A stretch of 64,000 bases of DNA, taken from contig NZ_JAERRF010000005.1 of NCBI RefSeq assembly GCF_016741875.1, forward strand, positions 372,001 to 436,000, in the 5' to 3' direction. The position numbers and the translations under genes were made by a program. Below are positions 37,802 through 46,643 of this stretch, piece after piece. Position 1 is the first letter of the stretch; every line of letters begins with the position of its first letter. The notes beneath the pieces are model-generated. The model was not told the origin of the DNA and ran no database searches. It was given only the letters and a program-made list of their open reading frames with translations. The DNA comes from Streptomyces coffeae. GTDB lineage: Bacteria > Actinomycetota > Actinomycetes > Streptomycetales > Streptomycetaceae.

Positions 37802-37837
37802 CAAACGGAGTGGTTGCGAGTGAGTGAGGGGCGCGTT

Positions 37838-38413
37838 TTGCGTAAATTGGTGTACTACGTGGCGGTCACCCTGGACGGCTTCATCGCGGCGCCCGACGGG
37901 TCGTTCGACTTCTTCCGTCCGGGCGACGACTACTCGGATCTGATCGTCAAGCACTTCCCCGAGGCCCTTCCGGCGCCCGCCTTGGAGGCATACGGGATCG
38001 GGCCCGAGGTGGCCAACGTCCGGTTCGACACCGTGGTTTCGGGCCGGGCGACCTATGAGGTCGGTGCCCGTATGGGGCTGACCGACCAATATCCGCGGCT
38101 GCGGCAGTACGTGGTCTCCTCGACCATGGGCACGAGCCCGGACCCGGCGGTCACGCTCATCGCCGACGACCCGGTGGGCGCGATCCGTGAGTTGAAGCGG
38201 GAGGAGGGGATGGACATCTACCTCTGCGGCGGTGCCGGTCTGGCCCGCACCCTGGCGGAGGAGATCGACGAACTGGTGCTGAAGGTCAATCCGGTGGCCG
38301 TCGGGTCCGGAATCCCGTTGTTCGGCGGTGACTTCGCACCTCGCCGGTTCCGGCTCACCGACGTCATCGTCAGCGAGACCGTGTCGATCCAGGCCTATGA
38401 GCGGGCCGAGTAG
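37838..38413 (+). CDS. Dihydrofolate-reductase-family protein (RibD C-terminal-like)
   Basis: 191 residues from a TTG at 37838: the start RKLVYYVAVTLDGFIAAPDG is the canonical N-terminus of this family and a GAGGGG site sits 6 bp upstream. A GTG at 37820 in the same frame is possible. Other motifs: VVSGRATYEVG, VVSSTM, DIYLCGGAGLARTLAEEIDE, GSGIPLFGG. These small NADPH-dependent reductases are often of unknown substrate. Controlled by the divergent TetR regulator, so it is probably inducible by a small molecule. Confidence 0.87.
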   Translation: MRKLVYYVAVTLDGFIAAPDGSFDFFRPGDDYSDLIVKHFPEALPAPALEAYGIGPEVANVRFDTVVSGRATYEVGARMGLTDQYPRLRQYVVSSTMGTSPDPAVTLIADDPVGAIRELKREEGMDIYLCGGAGLARTLAEEIDELVLKVNPVAVGSGIPLFGGDFAPRRFRLTDVIVSETVSIQAYERAE

Positions 38414-38617
38414 GCATCGTGCGGGCCGGGTAGGTGCCGAACAGGATCGGCCACAAAACGATCAAGACTTGCCGAGCCCTATCCCCAGGGAGGTTCATTT
38501 TCGTAATCTAAGAATCCTCGAGACGGCGGCAACCTACTCTGGACTGGCGGCAACTACGCACGGAACGGCCGGTCCTGATCCCCCGGTCCGTTCTCTCGAC
38601 GCAGAACAGGAGTTGCC

Positions 38618-39838
38618 ATGAGGGTGAGGCGAAAGCGGGGCCGCCACCGCCGCCGCAAGGACCGCACGCTGCCGTTGGGCAGCGCGGTCATCGTGGCATC
38701 GGCCGTGGCCGGGGTGTATCTCACGGCCTCCCCCGAGGGTGCGCAGGCCGTGCCCAGCACCGTCTATGTCTCCCCGAGCGGCAGCGACAGCAGGACGGGC
38801 ACGCTCACGTCGCCCTTCCGGACGCTGGAGAAGGCGTTCTCGGTCGCCGAGGCGGGCACCACCATCGAGGTCCGCGGCGGCACCTACTACCCGGGCCGTA
38901 CCCTGCACAGCTCGGTCGACGGCACCCGGCGCGAGCGGGTCGAACTGCGGCCGTACGAAGGCGAGAAGGTCCGCATCGACGGCTCCCGGCTCCGCACCGG
39001 CTCCACCCTGGTCGCGCTCAGCGGCGACTACTGGACCGTCTCCGGTCTCGAACTGCGCAACGCCCCCGGCGGCGGGCTGGTGTGCACCTCCTGCTCCGAG
39101 GGCGTCTTCGAGGACCTCACCACCCGGGGCAACGGCGACACCGGACTGACCCTGCGCGGCGGCGGCACCACCGACAATCTCATCCGGAACCTGGACTCCT
39201 TCGGCAATCACGACGACGCCACCGGCGGGCAGAGAGCCGACGGCCTGGCCATCACCCACGGCTCCGGCAAGGGCAATGTGATCACCGGCTCCCGGCTCTA
39301 CCACAACAGCGACGACGGCGTGGATCTGTGGATGTGGGCCAGCCCCGTCACCATCGAGCACTCCTGGGCGTACGGAAACGGCGAGAACCGCTGGCAGATC
39401 CCCGGCTTCAAGGGCAACGGCAGCGGTTTCCAGCTCGGCGCCGACCGTGTCCCCGCGCCCTCGCCCGCCCATGTCGTACGGACCTCGGCCGCCTGGAGCA
39501 ACAGCAAGAGCGGCTTTGACGCGGGCGGCAACAAGGGCGCCCTCCGCATCCAGCGCACCACCGCCTTCGGCAACCGGGACGATGGCTACGACCTCGACGG
39601 CTCCCATGCCCGGCTGCGGTCCAACCTGTCCGTCTCCAACGGCCGGGACAAGGCCGACATGGGGCGGTTCGCGGTCTCCCAGGACGACAACTGGACGCCG
39701 GGCGCCCGCCCTTCGCCGCCCTTCGTCACCACCGACCCCACCACGGCCTATGGCTCCCGGCGGCAGAACAGCGCGCTGCCGGTCACCAGCTTCCTGGTGG
39801 TCATGGACAGCCCGCCGCTCGGCTCGCCGATGAACTGA
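38618..39838 (+). CDS. Secreted right-handed beta-helix protein (pectate-lyase-9-like)
   Basis: 406 residues with ATG at 38618 and CAGGAG upstream. A very basic N-region (RVRRKRGRHRRRKDR) and hydrophobic core form the signal peptide, ending near EGAQA. The mature start TVYVSPSGSDSRTGTLTSPF and RTLEKAFSVAEAGTTIEVRG is the hallmark of parallel beta-helix polysaccharide lyases; later coils include GTTDNLIRNLDSFGNHDDAT and YHNSDDGVDLWMWASPVTIE. Pectate lyase activity is a family inference. A 9-bp direct repeat GGCGGCAAC (38525, 38546) upstream may be an operator. The stop codon is in an 11-bp tandem repeat. Confidence 0.85.
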   Translation: MRVRRKRGRHRRRKDRTLPLGSAVIVASAVAGVYLTASPEGAQAVPSTVYVSPSGSDSRTGTLTSPFRTLEKAFSVAEAGTTIEVRGGTYYPGRTLHSSVDGTRRERVELRPYEGEKVRIDGSRLRTGSTLVALSGDYWTVSGLELRNAPGGGLVCTSCSEGVFEDLTTRGNGDTGLTLRGGGTTDNLIRNLDSFGNHDDATGGQRADGLAITHGSGKGNVITGSRLYHNSDDGVDLWMWASPVTIEHSWAYGNGENRWQIPGFKGNGSGFQLGADRVPAPSPAHVVRTSAAWSNSKSGFDAGGNKGALRIQRTTAFGNRDDGYDLDGSHARLRSNLSVSNGRDKADMGRFAVSQDDNWTPGARPSPPFVTTDPTTAYGSRRQNSALPVTSFLVVMDSPPLGSPMN

Positions 39839-39889
39839 CCGCCGACTGACCGCCGACTGACCGCCGACTGACCGCCGACTGACCGCCGT
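39835..39889. repeat. 11-bp tandem repeat spanning the beta-helix gene stop
   Basis: Five copies of CTGACCGCCGA (last base varies in the fifth). The first contains the TGA stop of the beta-helix gene, and the array ends 3 bp before the stop of the convergent aldo/keto reductase gene. Confidence 0.93.
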
Positions 39890-39892
39890 GGG

Positions 39893-40873
39893 TCAGCGGT
39901 GGCCCATGACCGGGCGCGGCCGGTAGGGCGCCTCCAGCCGAGCCACCTCGGCCTCGTCGAGCTCCAGATCGACCGCCGCCACCGCGTCGTCCAGATGCGC
40001 GGCCTTCGTCGCGCCCACGATCGGCGCCGTCACCGCGGGTCTGCCCAGCAGCCAGGCCAGGGCGATCCGGGCCGGGGCCACCCGGCGCTCGGCGGCCACC
40101 GCGCGGGTGGCGTCCACGATGTCGAACTCGGCGTCCGCGTACCACTTCTCGACCATCGCGTCGTTCCGCGCGCGGGTGGTGGGGCCGGAGCGGTCCCGGT
40201 CCCGGTTACCCGCGAGCAGACCGCGCGCCAGCGGGCTCCAGGGGATGACCCCCACCCCCTGGTCGAGGCAGAGCGGGTTCATCTCCCGCTCCTCCTCCCG
40301 GTACAGCAGGTTGTAGTGGTTCTGCATCGACACGAACCGGGTCCAGCCGTGCGAGGCGGCTGTGTACTGGCACATGGCGAACTGCCACGCCCACATCGAC
40401 GACGCCCCGATGTATCGCGCCTTCCCCGCCCGCACCAGGTCGTGCAGTGCCTCCATGGTCTCCTCGACCGGGGTCTCTGGGTCGAAGCGGTGGATCTGGT
40501 AGAGGTCCACATGGTCGGTGCCCAGCCGCCGCAGCGAGGCGTCGATGCCCGCCATGATGTGCTTGCGCGACAGCCCCCGGTCGTTGGGGCCGGGACCCAT
40601 CGGGGAGTACACCTTGGTGGCCAGCACATAGTCCTCGCGGCGCGGGAACAGCTCGCGCAGCAGCTCGCCGGTGATTTCCTCGCTGCGGCCCATGGCGTAC
40701 ATATCGGCGGTGTCGAAGAAGGTCACCCCACCCTCCACCGCCCGGCGCACGATCGGCCGCGCCGCGTCGATGTCCAGCTGCCAGGGGCGGTGTTCGGGGC
40801 TGCCGTAGCTCATCATGCCCAGGCAGATCCGGGACACCTTGACGCCGGAGGTGCCGAGCCGCGCGTACTCCAT
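39893..40873 (-). CDS. Aldo/keto reductase
   Basis: 326 residues, TIM-barrel NADPH-dependent reductase. Catalytic tetrad context: FFDTADMYAMGRSEEITGEL (Asp, Tyr), VLATKVYSPMG (Lys), YQIHRFDPETPVEETMEALH (His). NADPH-site motif: VIPWSPLARGLLAG. It is of the yeast AAD / YajO-like subgroup. Substrate unknown. Stands alone, convergent to the beta-helix gene. Confidence 0.92.
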   Translation of the reverse strand: MEYARLGTSGVKVSRICLGMMSYGSPEHRPWQLDIDAARPIVRRAVEGGVTFFDTADMYAMGRSEEITGELLRELFPRREDYVLATKVYSPMGPGPNDRGLSRKHIMAGIDASLRRLGTDHVDLYQIHRFDPETPVEETMEALHDLVRAGKARYIGASSMWAWQFAMCQYTAASHGWTRFVSMQNHYNLLYREEEREMNPLCLDQGVGVIPWSPLARGLLAGNRDRDRSGPTTRARNDAMVEKWYADAEFDIVDATRAVAAERRVAPARIALAWLLGRPAVTAPIVGATKAAHLDDAVAAVDLELDEAEVARLEAPYRPRPVMGHR

Positions 40874-40937
40874 CTCGCTTCCCTTCTCGCGGTCCCCACC
40901 CCCTCACCCCACAGCACACCACCGTGGGGGCCGGATG

Positions 40938-41618
40938 TCAGCCGGGGGTGACGAACCCGCACTCGTATGCCGCGATCACCGCCTGGGTGCGGTCGCGGAC
41001 GCCCAGCTTGGCGAGGACGGATGCCACATGCGTCTTGACCGTGGCCGGGCCCACCGTCAGCCGCTCGGCGATCTCGACGTTGGTCAGCCCGCAGGTCATC
41101 AGCCGCAGCACCGCCGCCTCCCGCTCGGAGAGCAGATCGTGCAGCCGGCGCCCGGCTTCCCGGGAGCCGTCCGCGCGGGTGGCCGCGTGCTCGGCGGCCA
41201 GCGCCCGGACCGCGGCCGGGAACAGCAGCGAATCGCTCCGCGCCACCAGCCGCACCGCCTGCACCAGTTCTTCCGCCCGGGACCGCTTCAGCAGGAAGCC
41301 GCTGGCCCCGGCGCGCAGTGCGTCGTACACATAGCTGTCGTTCTCGAAGGTCGTCACCACGATGATGCGCGGTGGCTCCGGAACGGTGCGCAGAATCTCC
41401 TCGGTGGCGCGGATGCCGTCCCCGTCGGGCATCCGGACGTCCATCAGCACCACGTCCGGGCACAGTTGGCGGACCAGCGGGACGGCCTCGGCGCCGCTGC
41501 CCGCCTCACCCACCACCTCCAGATCCGGTTCGCTGGACAGAATCGCGCGCAGCGCGGTGCGCACCATCCGCTCGTCGTCGGCGAGCAGCACCCGCAGGGT
41601 GGACGGCGCGGTGGTCAC
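40938..41618 (-). CDS. NarL/FixJ-type response regulator
   Basis: 226 residues. Receiver: LLADDERMVRTALRAIL, phosphoacceptor in VVLMDVRMPDGDG, Lys in FLLKRS. LuxR helix-turn-helix: LSEREAAVLRLMTCGLTNVE then VKTHVASVLAKLGV. Starts with GTG, overlapping the kinase gene by 4 bp, so the pair is a two-component system. Confidence 0.95.
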   Translation of the reverse strand: MTTAPSTLRVLLADDERMVRTALRAILSSEPDLEVVGEAGSGAEAVPLVRQLCPDVVLMDVRMPDGDGIRATEEILRTVPEPPRIIVVTTFENDSYVYDALRAGASGFLLKRSRAEELVQAVRLVARSDSLLFPAAVRALAAEHAATRADGSREAGRRLHDLLSEREAAVLRLMTCGLTNVEIAERLTVGPATVKTHVASVLAKLGVRDRTQAVIAAYECGFVTPG

Positions 41619-42904
41619 CGGGAGACCTCCAGGGGGAGCCGGACCGTCAGCCGCCAGACCGAACCATCCGGTCCCCAGTCGCAGACGCCGCGCAGCAGTG
41701 CCGTCCGCTCGGCGATGCCGCGCAAGCCCCGGCCGCCGCCGGTGCGGTGCCCCCGGGCGGTGCCGCTCACCGGGTTCTCCATGCTGATCTCCAGTTCCTT
41801 CCGTTGTCCGTCCTCGCCGACGCGCAGCCGCACCGGCACCGGGCCCGCGTGGCGCAGCGCGTTGCTCAGGCCCTCCTGCACGATCCGGTACGCCTCGCGG
41901 GAGACCACCGGCGGTACCGCGCCCAGCGGGCCGGGGGCCGTCAGCTCGACCGTGACGCCCGCGGCGCGGGTGCGGTCCAGCAGTCCGTCCAGGTCGGCCA
42001 GGGTGGGGGAGGGGGCGGTGGCCGCACCGGGCGCGCCGGCTGCGCCTTCCTCGCCTTCCCGCAACAGCCCGAGCACGGTGTCGAGTTCGCCGACCGCGCC
42101 CCGGCTGGTCTCCTCGATGGCGGCCAGCGCCTGCCGGGCGAACTCCGGGTCGGCGTCCAGCACTTTGCGGGCGGCGCTCGCCTGGAGGGTCACCGCGCTC
42201 AGGGCATGGCCGACCGAGTCATGGAGTTCACGGGCGAGGCGGTTGCGGGAGGCCAGTCGGGCGGCCCGCTCCTCGGCGGCGGCGAGCCGTTCGGCCGGGG
42301 CCGGGCCGAGCAGCGCGGGAGCGCAGCGGGCCAGCAGCGCCCCGGCGCCCACGGCGACCGCCACCACCACGGCCAGCACCGCGAGCGCGGCGAGCGGGGC
42401 GAGCACCGTACGGGATCCGGTGAACCCGGTCGGCCAGCCCAGTTCCCGGGCTTCGGAGGCATCGGCGAACGGCACCATCAGCAGCATGAGCGCGGCGGGC
42501 GGCAGGGACAGCGTCACACCGCTGACCAGCCCGCCGACCGCCAGATGCAGGGTGTACCAGAGGGAGGCGCGGCTGCGCGCGTCCCACGAGGTGGCGGGCC
42601 CCGTCGCGAGCTCGGCGGAGGCGGGCAGCCCGCACAGCGAGCGCGCCGCGGTCGCCTCCAGGGGGCGCACCAGAGGAAAGAGCGCGGTGATCGCGGTGAG
42701 CGGCAGCGCGGCCACGAAGGTGGTGAGCTGCCAGCCCAGCGAGCTGAAGGGATTGGAGTCCGGGGCGAACGCCGTGAGGATCACGGTGGTCAGCAGGAAG
42801 TACGGCATCAACAGGGCGCCGCCGAGCACCAGATGCACCCATCGCAGCCGGGTCCGCCGCCCCAGCACCGTACGTGCCGCCCGCCGCCACCATGCGTCGG
42901 TCAC
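41615..42904 (-). CDS. Sensor histidine kinase of the NarX/DesK type (HisKA_3)
   Basis: 429 residues from the GTG at 42904, which overlaps the upstream stop as GTGA; the frame is open 4 codons further. The N-terminal 210 residues have four or five membrane helices (VHLVLGGALLMPYFLLTTVI, LAALAVLAVVVAVAVGAGAL). The phosphoacceptor is in RNRLARELHDSVGHALSAVT; the ATPase has EGLSNALRHAG and GGGRGLRGIAERTALL. It phosphorylates the regulator encoded next. Confidence 0.93.
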   Translation of the reverse strand: MTDAWWRRAARTVLGRRTRLRWVHLVLGGALLMPYFLLTTVILTAFAPDSNPFSSLGWQLTTFVAALPLTAITALFPLVRPLEATAARSLCGLPASAELATGPATSWDARSRASLWYTLHLAVGGLVSGVTLSLPPAALMLLMVPFADASEARELGWPTGFTGSRTVLAPLAALAVLAVVVAVAVGAGALLARCAPALLGPAPAERLAAAEERAARLASRNRLARELHDSVGHALSAVTLQASAARKVLDADPEFARQALAAIEETSRGAVGELDTVLGLLREGEEGAAGAPGAATAPSPTLADLDGLLDRTRAAGVTVELTAPGPLGAVPPVVSREAYRIVQEGLSNALRHAGPVPVRLRVGEDGQRKELEISMENPVSGTARGHRTGGGRGLRGIAERTALLRGVCDWGPDGSVWRLTVRLPLEVSR

Positions 42905-43920
42905 GGTGTGCGGCACTCCGCGGCGCGGCCCGCACGGACCCCGCGGCTCTGCTGGCTACGGGTGTCGTGGCCCCGCTCGCTGAAGAAGTACGCACCGGCC
43001 GTGAGGACCAGCAGCCCGACGATCATCTGTACAGCGTAAGTCACATCCATCAGCGCCGTCGGGGCCTCCGCCTCCTCGTCGGCGGTGAGCCCGGCCAGGG
43101 TCAGCCAGGCGCCCCAGCAGGCCAGCGCCCCGGAGCCGACCCAGGCCAGCGCCAGCGGCAGGGCCGGCCGGGCCCGGCGCCCGGCGCGGAAGGCGAGCAT
43201 GACCACGCCGACGACGGTGGCGACGGCGAACAGGGCGTACAGCGCCTCCAGGACGTAGAAGTCGCCGGTGCGGTCCGCGGCCCGGTCCTCGCTCAGTCCG
43301 GTGGCCGAACCCCCGGCCCACAGCAGATGGGTGGTGGCGGGCAGCGCGGCGAGTACGCCGATGATCACGGCGGTGAGGCGGTGCGCCGCACGGGCCGGGG
43401 TCCACGCGGGCAGATCGGCGATCCGGCCGCGCCACAGATGGCCCCAGCGCTCACGGGCGTACAGCACGAACAGGGCTCCCAGGGCGAGTCCTTGGACGAT
43501 GAAGCCGCCGTAGACGACGCCGTAGACCCACTCGGCCAGGAACTGCCCGTGATACTCGTCGGCACCGCCGCTGCCGCCTCCACCGAAGCCGAGCGCCCTG
43601 GTCACCAGTTGGGCTGGGAAGCCGGTCATGATCGGGGCGAGCAGACCGCAGGCGGTCCATACCGGCAGGGCCAGCAGCCAGGCGGGGACCCGCCTGCCCC
43701 AGGGGCGGGTGAGCAGCAGGGCGAGCGCCACGACGGCGGCGTCCATGAGGAGGGTTACGCCATTGATGACAAGCATCGAGGTGCGCCGGCCGGGCTCGAG
43801 CAGGGCGCTCCCCTCGGGGATGCCGAGGTGACTGCCCGCCATCCAGGCCGACTTGAGGGCGATGTACGGCAGAACGGAGACAACGGCGACGGCCCGCAGG
43901 ACGGGTCGGGAATCGGTCAT
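42901..43920 (-). CDS. Polytopic membrane protein of a two-component operon
   Basis: 339 residues with about eight predicted membrane helices (RTSMLVINGVTLLMDAAVVA, VPAWLLALPVWTACGLLAPI, VYGGFIVQGLALGALFVLYA, LTAVIIGVLAALPATTHLLW). No transporter or enzyme signature is recognisable. First gene of the operon with the kinase and NarL regulator, overlapping the kinase start, so it may sense or deliver the signal. Confidence 0.82.
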   Translation of the reverse strand: MTDSRPVLRAVAVVSVLPYIALKSAWMAGSHLGIPEGSALLEPGRRTSMLVINGVTLLMDAAVVALALLLTRPWGRRVPAWLLALPVWTACGLLAPIMTGFPAQLVTRALGFGGGGSGGADEYHGQFLAEWVYGVVYGGFIVQGLALGALFVLYARERWGHLWRGRIADLPAWTPARAAHRLTAVIIGVLAALPATTHLLWAGGSATGLSEDRAADRTGDFYVLEALYALFAVATVVGVVMLAFRAGRRARPALPLALAWVGSGALACWGAWLTLAGLTADEEAEAPTALMDVTYAVQMIVGLLVLTAGAYFFSERGHDTRSQQSRGVRAGRAAECRTP

Positions 43921-44023
43921 GCCCTTCAGGATTCCGGTCCGCCGCCCCTTCGCGCCTCGGCCCGCCCGATGAACCGTATCCGCCGCGCGGCGGAGGGAGC
44001 CGTCCTCCCAGCGGGGCTAGGCC

Positions 44024-44824
44024 CTACAGACGGCGGGTGGCGAGGGTGAGCCGGTCCCGGGCGTGGAACAGTGCGTCCTTGATCATCTGCTCATGGGCGG
44101 GGGTCAGCCGGGCCACCGGCACCGTGCAGCTGATCGCGTCCCGCGCCGGGGTGCGGTAGGGGATGGCGACGCTGAAGCAGCGCAGGCCCAGGGTGGCTTC
44201 CTCGCGGTCCACCGCATAGCCCTGTGCACGGACGGTGTGCAGCTCCTCGATGAGCTTCTCGCGGTCGGTGACGGTGTTCTCGGTGAGCCGGTGCAGGCTC
44301 TCCGGCAGCATCGAGCGCACCTGTTCGTCGGAGTAGGTGGCCAGCAGGGCCTTGCCCAGCGCGGTGGAGTGGGCGGGCAGCCGGCGGCCGACGCGGGTGA
44401 ACGGGCGCAGATAGTGCTGTGACTGGCGGGTGGCGAGATAGACAACGTTGGTGCCGTCGAGCCGGGCGAGGTGGATGGTCTCGGTGGTGTCGTCCGAGAG
44501 TCGGTCCAGGGTGGGGCGGGCCGCGGCCACCACCTCGTCGCCGTCGATGTAGGAGGTGCCCACGAGCAGTGCGCGCACCCCGATGCCGTAGCGGGTGCCG
44601 GTGGCGTCCGTCTCCACCCAGCCCAGCTCGACCAGCGTGCGCAGCAGCATGTACAGGCTCGACTTGGGGTAGCCCACGGCCTCCTGGACGGCTGCCAGGC
44701 TGTGCATTCCGGGGCGTCCGGCGAAGTACTCCAGCAGTTCGACGGTGCGGACCGCGGACTTCACCTGGCCTCCGCCCTGGGCCGCGCCCGACTCGGCAGC
44801 TCTGCCCGGTGCGGCAGCAGACAT
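44024..44824 (-). CDS. IclR-family transcriptional regulator
   Basis: 266 residues. Winged helix: AVRTVELLEYFAGRPGMHSL, VGYPKSSLYMLLRTLVELGW. Effector domain: TIHLARLDGTNVVYLATRQS, LPAHSTALGKALLATYSDEQ, GYAVDREEATLGLRCFSVAI. Divergent from the aldehyde dehydrogenase gene, which it most likely controls through the palindrome at 44887-44902. Confidence 0.93.
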   Translation of the reverse strand: MSAAAPGRAAESGAAQGGGQVKSAVRTVELLEYFAGRPGMHSLAAVQEAVGYPKSSLYMLLRTLVELGWVETDATGTRYGIGVRALLVGTSYIDGDEVVAAARPTLDRLSDDTTETIHLARLDGTNVVYLATRQSQHYLRPFTRVGRRLPAHSTALGKALLATYSDEQVRSMLPESLHRLTENTVTDREKLIEELHTVRAQGYAVDREEATLGLRCFSVAIPYRTPARDAISCTVPVARLTPAHEQMIKDALFHARDRLTLATRRL

Positions 44825-44886
44825 CGCCTTGACCCCCCTGTTCGGCCAGCAATAGAGTCCCGAAGGAATTCATCATCCGGGACAGC

Positions 44887-44902
44887 GTTCAGCATATCGA
44901 AC
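44887..44902. promoter_or_regulatory. Candidate IclR operator
   Basis: GTTCAGCATATCGAAC, an imperfect 16-bp palindrome with GTTC/GAAC arms, sits in the 132-bp divergent region between the IclR gene and the aldehyde dehydrogenase gene. Size and form fit IclR-family sites. Confidence 0.5.
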
Positions 44903-44956
44903 AGCGGTCGAGATGCGAGACGCAAGCAGTGGATAACACAGCAGGAGGAATCCGCG

Positions 44957-46507
44957 GTGTCAGCACCAGTGTGGAGCGTCGACCCCCGAACCGGAAAGCA
45001 ACGGGAACAGGTGGCTGTCGAAGCCACCACGGACGAGGTGGACCGCGTGGTGTCGGCCGCCCACGCGGCCCGCGGCGCCCTCGCGGACCGTACGGTACGC
45101 GCCGCCCTGCTGCGCACCGCCGCCGCCCTGCTGGACTCCGCGCGCGATGTGCTGGTCGAGGCCGCTGACGCGGAGACCGCGCTCGGCCCCGCCCGGCTCA
45201 CCGGTGAACTCGCCCGCACCACCTACCAACTGCGGTCCTTCGCGGAGGTGGTGGATGAGGGCGGCTTCCTCGACATCCGTATCGACCACGCCGACCCCGC
45301 GCAGACCCCGCCCTGGCCCGACCTGCGCCGCCACAAGGTCCCGCTGGGGGTTGTCGCCGTCTACGCCGCGAGCAACTTCCCGCTCGCCTTCTCCGTACCC
45401 GGCGGCGACACCGCCAGCGCCCTGGCCGCGGGCTGCCCGGTCGTCGTCAAGGCCCACCCCGACCACCCGGCCACCTCCGAACTGGCCGCCGCCACCCTGC
45501 GCCGCGCCGCCGAGCGGGTCGGACTGCCCACCGAGGTGATCGGTGTGGTGCACGGCTTCGACGCGGGGCTGGACCTGGTCCGCCATCCGCTGGTCGCCGC
45601 CGCGGGCTTCACCGGCTCGATCCGGGGCGGCCGGGCGCTGTTCGACGCCGCGGCGGCCCGGCCGGTGCCGATCCCCTTCCACGGCGAACTGGGCAGCCTC
45701 AACCCGGTGGTGGTGACCGAGGCCGCCGCCGCCGAGCGGGCCGAGCAGATCGGCGCGGGCCTCGCGGGCTCCATGACCCTGGGCGCCGGCCAGTTCTGCA
45801 CCAAGCCCGGCTTGGTGCTCGCGCCCGCGGGGGAGACCGGCGACCGGCTGGTCACCGCTCTCACCGACGCGGTCAGCAACACCGACCCCGGTGTGCTGCT
45901 CGACCACCGGATGCGCGACGCCTTCCTCGCCGGGATCCTCGAGCGCGCCGAACTGCCGGAGGTGAAGGCCCCGGTCACCCCGGGCGCGGGCAGTGAGCAC
46001 ACGGTCAGCGCGGGTTTCCTGACCGTCCCGGCCCGGCTGCTCGCCGAGGAGGGGCCGCACGACGTCCTGCTGGAGGAGTGCTTCGGCCCGGTGACCGTGG
46101 TGGCCCGCTACGACGGCGACGCCGACATCACCGCCGTCCTCGGCCGGCTCCCGGGCAATCTCACCGCCACCGTCCAGATCTCCGCCGCCGAGGCCGAGGC
46201 CGAGGACGGCCGCGCCGGCGCCCTCCTCGCCGAGCTGACCCCGCTCGCGGGCCGGGTCCTGGTCAACGGCTGGCCGACCGGTGTCGCCGTCGCGCCCGCC
46301 CAGCACCACGGCGGCCCGTACCCGGCGACCACCTCCACCTCCACGTCCGTCGGCGGCACCGCCGTCGAGCGCTGGCTGCGGCCGGTCACCTACCAGGACA
46401 CCCCGGCCGCCCTGCTGCCGCCGGAGCTGCGCGAGGATAACCCGCTCGGGCTGCCCCGCCGGGTCGACGGCGTCCAGGAGCGGGGCAGTGCGGACCCGAC
46501 CGGCTGA
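44957..46507 (+). CDS. Aldehyde dehydrogenase, 2,5-dioxovalerate (ketoglutarate semialdehyde) type
   Basis: 516 residues, GTG start with AGGAGGA upstream. NADP site PLGVVAVYAASNFPLAFSVP; FTGSIRGGRALFD; catalytic Glu in FHGELGSLNPVVV; nucleophile C281 in LGAGQFCTKPG. This form matches alpha-ketoglutaric semialdehyde dehydrogenases, the last step in catabolism of hydroxyproline, glucarate, galactarate or pentoses. No sugar-acid dehydratase gene is adjacent. It is divergent from its probable IclR regulator. Confidence 0.9.
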   Translation: MSAPVWSVDPRTGKQREQVAVEATTDEVDRVVSAAHAARGALADRTVRAALLRTAAALLDSARDVLVEAADAETALGPARLTGELARTTYQLRSFAEVVDEGGFLDIRIDHADPAQTPPWPDLRRHKVPLGVVAVYAASNFPLAFSVPGGDTASALAAGCPVVVKAHPDHPATSELAAATLRRAAERVGLPTEVIGVVHGFDAGLDLVRHPLVAAAGFTGSIRGGRALFDAAAARPVPIPFHGELGSLNPVVVTEAAAAERAEQIGAGLAGSMTLGAGQFCTKPGLVLAPAGETGDRLVTALTDAVSNTDPGVLLDHRMRDAFLAGILERAELPEVKAPVTPGAGSEHTVSAGFLTVPARLLAEEGPHDVLLEECFGPVTVVARYDGDADITAVLGRLPGNLTATVQISAAEAEAEDGRAGALLAELTPLAGRVLVNGWPTGVAVAPAQHHGGPYPATTSTSTSVGGTAVERWLRPVTYQDTPAALLPPELREDNPLGLPRRVDGVQERGSADPTG

Positions 46508-46643
46508 CGCCGGTTTTTGCCCCCGCGTCGCCGAGGATCGAAGGAACGTCGCAGGTCAGAGGGGATCCATAAGGGTCACTTGAAGGCATGCGTCATAAAC
46601 CCGCAATGGACGCGGGGGTGCGGCCGAACCATAGTTGATGGGC

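Noticed and set aside
35187..46507. A joint hexuronate pathway from the uronate-dehydrogenase-like and ketoglutarate-semialdehyde-dehydrogenase-like genes
   Set aside because: They are 9 kb apart, under different regulators, and the intermediate dehydratase and lactonase genes are missing from the window.
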